Part shown: positions 60,141-64,000 of the stretch, in pieces | Layout: every line of letters begins with the position of its first letter | Numbering within the stretch: the first letter of the stretch is position 1 | The notes under the pieces: model-generated | What the model was told of the DNA's origin: nothing | Databases searched by the model: none | The model's input: only the letters and a program-made list of their open reading frames with translations | Assembly: GCA_050486405.1 (NCBI GenBank) | Contig: JBJHDF010000001.1 | Span: 62,001-126,000, forward strand | Direction: 5' to 3' | Length of the DNA stretch: 64,000 bases | From: JBJHDF01 sp050486405 | GTDB taxonomy: Bacteria > Pseudomonadota > Gammaproteobacteria > Pseudomonadales > Cellvibrionaceae | Position numbers and translations under genes: made by a program

Positions 60141-63038
60141 GTGAGCGCCTCACCCACGCCAACTCTCAACCGCGATCAGCTCGAGTTTCTCGAACTGATC
60201 GCCAGCGAGTTGCATGAACAGTTAGAGGCGGCGGTGGCGGCGGCGAATACACCACTGGGTGAGCGACTGCTTCTGCTGGCGGAAATGAACGAACATATTG
60301 GCCAGACCGCTGCGGCCGTGGGCATGCCCGGTCTGGCGCGCGTCTTTACCCAGTTGAACGATAACTTCACCGCCTTGGTGGGAGTTGCGCCCGAGCCGGC
60401 GTCCGCGCTACTGGTGGATGCCTGGTTTGTCTGCCTGCTGGACTATATTCAAGCCCTCGTCGAGGGCCGGCTCGATCACCAATGCGTTGCCGGTCTGTTG
60501 GAATTCCTGGCAGATCCCGCCTGGCCGACCCCACTGAGCGATGACGAGTGTCGACAACTGGCGCCGCTGCTGTTGGCAGCGACCACCGGCGACGCCACTG
60601 CACCGGAAACAACCCGTTCCCTGCCCCGCAAGGCGGAACCATCGCTGCTGTCGCTGACGCTGGGGGATGACCTCAACCCCGACCTGTTCGAAGGGCTCAT
60701 GATCGAATTGCCCGGGCAGGTCAGCGGCTTTGCCGAGCAGATCGACATCCTGGTGACCGAGCGGCAGATTCCCTCTCAAAGCCAGGCCCTGGCTCACGCC
60801 CGACGCATCGCTCATACCCTGAAAGGCTCCGCCAACGTGGTGGGCATCAGTGGTCTGGCCAACTTCATGCATTTCAGTGAGGACTTACTGGATCTTCTGG
60901 CCCGGGAAGGGCAACCCCTGCCACAGCCGATCAACGCCTTGCTGGTGGATATGGCCGACACCCTGGCCAGCCTCACCGACAGCCTTATGGATGGCACGCC
61001 CGCCGGCGACAATGAGCTGTCGATCATGCAGCAGATATTGGATCACTATCATCAGCTGTCTGGATCGTCGCCCAGCGACATCGGTGAAGAAACCGACCCC
61101 TTGCCGCAAACGACCACCGCGCCGGAAACCCCGGAGGTCGTGACGACACAACCCACACCGGAACCAGCGCGCGCGCAGTTGCAGGAAACCCTGTCGTCCC
61201 AGTTGCGGGTAAAGGAGGAGACCGCCCAGGAATTGCTGCGGCTGGCCGGTGAAAGCACCATCGGCACCAACCGTCTGCTCAACCAGGCGTCACACATTCG
61301 ACAACAACTGCAGCTGATCGGACAACTGCACCAGAAACTTAATCATCTCAGTGAGGAATTCGGACAACTGATTGAAGTGCGCAACCTGTTCAGTGATCGT
61401 GGCAAATATGCCAGGGACGGCGAACTGGACCCACTGGAGCTGGACCATTACAACGAGTTGCACAGTTTCTTTCACCAGTTGCAGGAGCTGGAACTGGATA
61501 CCCGGGACGCCATTGAGCAAACCCACACTCAGGTGCGGGAGCTGGAGGAACTGGCCATTGAACAGCAACAGAGCCAGCGCAAAAGCCACGGCCATCTGCT
61601 GGAAATGCGCATGGTGCCCGCCGGCACCATGGAAGCCCGTTTCACCCGCTGCGTACGCCAGGCCTGCCGTCTGACCGGCAAGCAGGCGCAACTGACGCTG
61701 GAGGGCGCCGACACCCTGATCGACAGCCCCCTGCTCTACGATCTTGTGGACCCATTGATGCACCTGCTGCGCAACGCGGTGGATCACGGCATCGAAAGTG
61801 CCCAGGCGCGGCTGGCCAACGGCAAACCGGAGGCAGGACACATCGTTCTCAGCTTCGCCAATCGTGGACAAACCATTCAGGTGCAGCTGCGGGACGACGG
61901 CGCCGGACTGGACCGCCAACGCATAGTTCGACGCGCGACCGAGTTGGGCGCACTGCCCCAGGACGACAGCGAAGTCGATGAACAGTGGCTGCAACAGCTG
62001 ATTTTCTCCTCCGGATTTTCCACCCGCAGTCAGATCAGCCAGACGTCCGGGCGGGGCATCGGGCTGGACGTGGCCGCCGAGGCCATCGGCAGACTGAATG
62101 GCCGCATCACCCTGGACAGCGAACCCGGACAGGGTTGCACTTTCACACTGCAACTGCCTCTGACGGTTATCGCCGAGCATCAGTTGCTGGTATGCAGCGG
62201 TTCCCATCAACTGGCCATCGCCTCCCGGGGTGTGCAACAGCTACTCTATCTCAATGACGGCGAGCTGCGCAGCGAGGGCGATCAGTTGTTCTATGCTCAC
62301 GCAGGTGGCGACATTCGCGTTCATCATCTGGCGCACCTGGCACAATTGCCCGACGCCCAGATACCGGAAACCAGTCACGCCCGGGCGCTGCTGCTCGTGG
62401 AGCAGCCGTCGCGGCAGCTCGGCGGCATACTGCTCGAGCAGGTGCTTGCCAGCCGGGAAATGGTGGTAAAGCCGCTGTCACCCTTCACGCCCAGCCCGCC
62501 CGGGGTGATCGGCGCCACCGTACTCGGCGATGGCCGGGTGGCGCCAGTGGTCGATATTCAACAGATGCTGATCGAACACCTGAAAACCAGCCAGGGTCAG
62601 AGAGATTGGCTGGCGAAAATCGCCCAGCAACAGAGCACCCTGCCCCAGAGACCACTGGCGCTGGTGGTGGACGACTCGCTCAGCACCCGGCGCTCGCTGG
62701 CGCAACTGGTCAGCGATATCGGCATGGACGTGCGCACCGCCAAGGACGGGTTCGAGGCAATCGACATACTCCAGGAAGTCTCGCCCAGCGTACTGCTGGT
62801 GGACATGGAAATGCCGCGCATGAACGGACTGGAACTGACCGCCCACGTACGCGCCCTGGACAACACCCGACACATTCCGGTGATCATGATCACCTCGCGC
62901 AATACCGACAAGCATCGCCGGCTGGCCAGTGACGCCGGCGTGGACACTTACCTGAACAAACCTTTTTCCGAAGACGAACTGATGCAACACATTCAACGGA
63001 GCATGGAGCAATGCACAGCTTATCCAGCGACAGCATGA
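60141..63038 (+). CDS. CheA/ChpA-type hybrid histidine kinase
   Basis: A 965-residue kinase; GTG start at 60141. An N-terminal helical part is followed by one HPt with the phosphorylated His in RIAHTLKGSANVVGI (about residue 224), a dimerisation helix region, HATPase (LLRNAVDHGIE near 540, GRGIGLDV near 637), CheW-like (about 670-805) and a C-terminal receiver (VVDDSLSTRRSLAQLV, Asp in LLVDMEMPRMNG near 887). Pseudomonas ChpA is about 2470 residues with many HPt domains; this is a compact version. The N-terminal 120 residues may be a second, decayed HPt. It probably phosphorylates the PilG/PilH-like receivers. Confidence 0.87.
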   Translation: MSASPTPTLNRDQLEFLELIASELHEQLEAAVAAANTPLGERLLLLAEMNEHIGQTAAAVGMPGLARVFTQLNDNFTALVGVAPEPASALLVDAWFVCLLDYIQALVEGRLDHQCVAGLLEFLADPAWPTPLSDDECRQLAPLLLAATTGDATAPETTRSLPRKAEPSLLSLTLGDDLNPDLFEGLMIELPGQVSGFAEQIDILVTERQIPSQSQALAHARRIAHTLKGSANVVGISGLANFMHFSEDLLDLLAREGQPLPQPINALLVDMADTLASLTDSLMDGTPAGDNELSIMQQILDHYHQLSGSSPSDIGEETDPLPQTTTAPETPEVVTTQPTPEPARAQLQETLSSQLRVKEETAQELLRLAGESTIGTNRLLNQASHIRQQLQLIGQLHQKLNHLSEEFGQLIEVRNLFSDRGKYARDGELDPLELDHYNELHSFFHQLQELELDTRDAIEQTHTQVRELEELAIEQQQSQRKSHGHLLEMRMVPAGTMEARFTRCVRQACRLTGKQAQLTLEGADTLIDSPLLYDLVDPLMHLLRNAVDHGIESAQARLANGKPEAGHIVLSFANRGQTIQVQLRDDGAGLDRQRIVRRATELGALPQDDSEVDEQWLQQLIFSSGFSTRSQISQTSGRGIGLDVAAEAIGRLNGRITLDSEPGQGCTFTLQLPLTVIAEHQLLVCSGSHQLAIASRGVQQLLYLNDGELRSEGDQLFYAHAGGDIRVHHLAHLAQLPDAQIPETSHARALLLVEQPSRQLGGILLEQVLASREMVVKPLSPFTPSPPGVIGATVLGDGRVAPVVDIQQMLIEHLKTSQGQRDWLAKIAQQQSTLPQRPLALVVDDSLSTRRSLAQLVSDIGMDVRTAKDGFEAIDILQEVSPSVLLVDMEMPRMNGLELTAHVRALDNTRHIPVIMITSRNTDKHRRLASDAGVDTYLNKPFSEDELMQHIQRSMEQCTAYPATA

Positions 63039-63508
63039 CGCCCGACGGCCCCTGGCTGCGAGTGGACCTGCAGTATTTTTCCCTGCTGCTGCCCGGCCAC
63101 GACAGCCTGAATCTGACGCCGCTGGAACAGCGGGCGCCGAATCGCCGTCACGCCTGCGACTGTGCCGCCCACGAAGGACTGCACTACCCGGTGTTCGCCC
63201 TGGACCCGGCACTGCGATTGCAGACCCGGGCCGGCGAACAGTGCCGCTTGGCCCTGTTGTTACGCGCCGGAGACGACATCTTCGCGCTGGCCTGCAAGGG
63301 TGTCGAACGCCTGGACGACGGTATTCCACAGCGCCGGGCCCTGCCCAACTGCATGCTCAGCCGCCGTCTTCCCTACCGGGAGTTCGTACTGCTGGAGGGC
63401 GAAGCCGTGGCGCTGAGCGATGCCTATGCTCTGTTGCAACTGCTGCTGCAACAGGGCGTCGAGTGCCAGCCCACTGTGTCAGTGGCCAGTCAGCGGAGCG
63501 CCGGATGA
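63011..63508 (+). CDS. Hypothetical protein in the chemosensory operon
   Basis: A 165-residue protein starting MHSLSSDSMTPDGPWLRVDL. It overlaps the kinase gene by 28 bases and ends in the ATGA overlap with the next CheW gene, so it is firmly inside the operon. The sequence DGPWLRVDLQYFSLLLPGHD resembles the first strands of a CheW fold, and GDDIFALACKGVERLDDGIP could be its second half; a diverged CheW is the best guess. There is no motif that settles this. Confidence 0.65.
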   Translation: MHSLSSDSMTPDGPWLRVDLQYFSLLLPGHDSLNLTPLEQRAPNRRHACDCAAHEGLHYPVFALDPALRLQTRAGEQCRLALLLRAGDDIFALACKGVERLDDGIPQRRALPNCMLSRRLPYREFVLLEGEAVALSDAYALLQLLLQQGVECQPTVSVASQRSAG

Positions 63509-64000
63509 TGGCAGAGCAGACGCCCACCCGGATTCCCCTGGATGCCTGGCTGTTGCCCATCGGCAAAGGCATGGAGGTGGCCATCGGCCAACGGGAGCTG
63601 AAATACATCGAGTACCTCACTCAGCCGGTGGAGTTGCCGGGCCTGCCCGCTTACTGCAAACAGGGCTTTCTCTGGCGCGGGCGCTTTGTACCGGCCCTGG
63701 ACCTGCTCAGTCTCGCCACGCGCCGACGCAGCCCGGGAACCGACGGCGACAACACTGTCGCCATCGTTGCCTACGAACAGCGCAACGATCTGCAACTGGG
63801 CCTGGGCGCTATCTGCCTGCGCGGCATCCCGCGACATATTCAGCTCGACGCGCGATCCCAGGCAGCGGACGTCAACAGCCTGCAGGGTATCTGGCAACTG
63901 CTGGCCGCCGCCGCCTTCTGTCACGATGAACAGATTTACCCGGTACTGGATCTGGGGCAACTGTTCAACACCACCCCCAACGAACTGATGACGCTGCACT
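63505..64000 (+). CDS. CheW-like adaptor, ChpC-type (runs off the right edge)
   Basis: At least 165 residues are in view, starting MMAEQTPTRIPLDAWLLPIG. The CheW fold is visible: VAIGQRELKYIEYLTQPVEL, then GFLWRGRFVPALDLLSLATR (the RG..vP.lDL position), and LGLGAICLRGIPRHIQ. The ATG overlaps the previous stop (ATGATG). It may be the ChpC-type second adaptor of the cluster. The end of the protein and any further genes lie outside the window. Confidence 0.78.
   Translation, partial: MMAEQTPTRIPLDAWLLPIGKGMEVAIGQRELKYIEYLTQPVELPGLPAYCKQGFLWRGRFVPALDLLSLATRRRSPGTDGDNTVAIVAYEQRNDLQLGLGAICLRGIPRHIQLDARSQAADVNSLQGIWQLLAAAAFCHDEQIYPVLDLGQLFNTTPNELMTLH

Noticed and set aside
1..64000. tRNA, rRNA, CRISPR arrays or complete transposons
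   Set aside because: I looked through the intergenic gaps and saw no cloverleaf-like or regularly spaced repeat pattern and no transposase motif. A covariance search would be decisive.

Overview
The window reads as chromosome of a motile, respiring, probably aquatic or marine gammaproteobacterium. The evidence is the gene content: xseB-ispA, dxs, ppc, efp with epmA/epmB, a PomA/PomB-type (usually Na+-driven) flagellar stator, FimX beside serB, and a Pil-Chp-like chemosensory cluster. Most of the DNA is G+C-rich and densely coding. A Cellvibrionales- or Pseudomonas-like lineage fits, but I cannot fix the genus from sequence reading alone. I saw no rRNA, tRNA, CRISPR array or complete insertion sequence.

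Layout. 1-305 is the start of a cytochrome bd oxidase subunit I gene running off the left edge. About 330-5530 is a visibly A+T-richer accessory island. It holds a RelB/YafQ-type pair, two secreted or membrane orphans, a DUF2306-like membrane protein, a GNAT acetyltransferase, a HicB-like remnant, BrnT/BrnA, and VapC with an AbrB-type antitoxin. Attachment-site-like sequences and a 27-bp direct repeat suggest cassette- or repeat-driven assembly. 5535-11240 carries a TetR regulator divergent from a methyltransferase, a secreted alpha-amylase and two lipoproteins, one CapA-like. 11237-16611 has the isoprenoid genes dxs, ispA and xseB, split by an unknown membrane-anchored protein on the other strand. 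16773-19283 is pomA-pomB-pilZ plus a small 52-residue ORF ending at a terminator.

19327-28801 has a TPR/transglutaminase lipoprotein, an M16 peptidase, a DUF1080 (3-keto-disaccharide hydrolase family) protein, and a large beta-propeller/HEAT/cytochrome c lipoprotein that may act in the same sugar-oxidation route. 28070-33093 is a TetR-controlled RND efflux pair without its outer-membrane partner. 33132-39241 holds cbpA-cbpM, a porin, a receiver with a degenerate GGDEF domain, and small conserved proteins. 39251-44987 has ppc, a NADAR protein, and the complete EF-P modification set (epmA, efp, epmB).

45102-64000 is rich in surface behaviour and c-di-GMP functions. It has a PA2989-like protein, fimX with a long folded leader, serB, a membrane protein, a bifunctional ornithine-lipid synthase (OlsF type) behind a candidate Pho box, an orphan hoxX, an MHYT-domain gene broken by a one-base frameshift, and a seven-gene Pil-Chp-like chemosensory operon running off the right edge.

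The recurring theme is control of motility. PomAB/PilZ, FimX, the degenerate GGDEF receiver, the MHYT sensor and the chemosensory cluster would all link second messenger or chemical input to flagella and type IV pili. The observations I rate highest are the unannotated small gene behind pilZ, the Pho box in front of olsF, the hydrogenase-less hoxX, the paired DUF1080/propeller-cytochrome genes, and the toxin-antitoxin island with its repeats.
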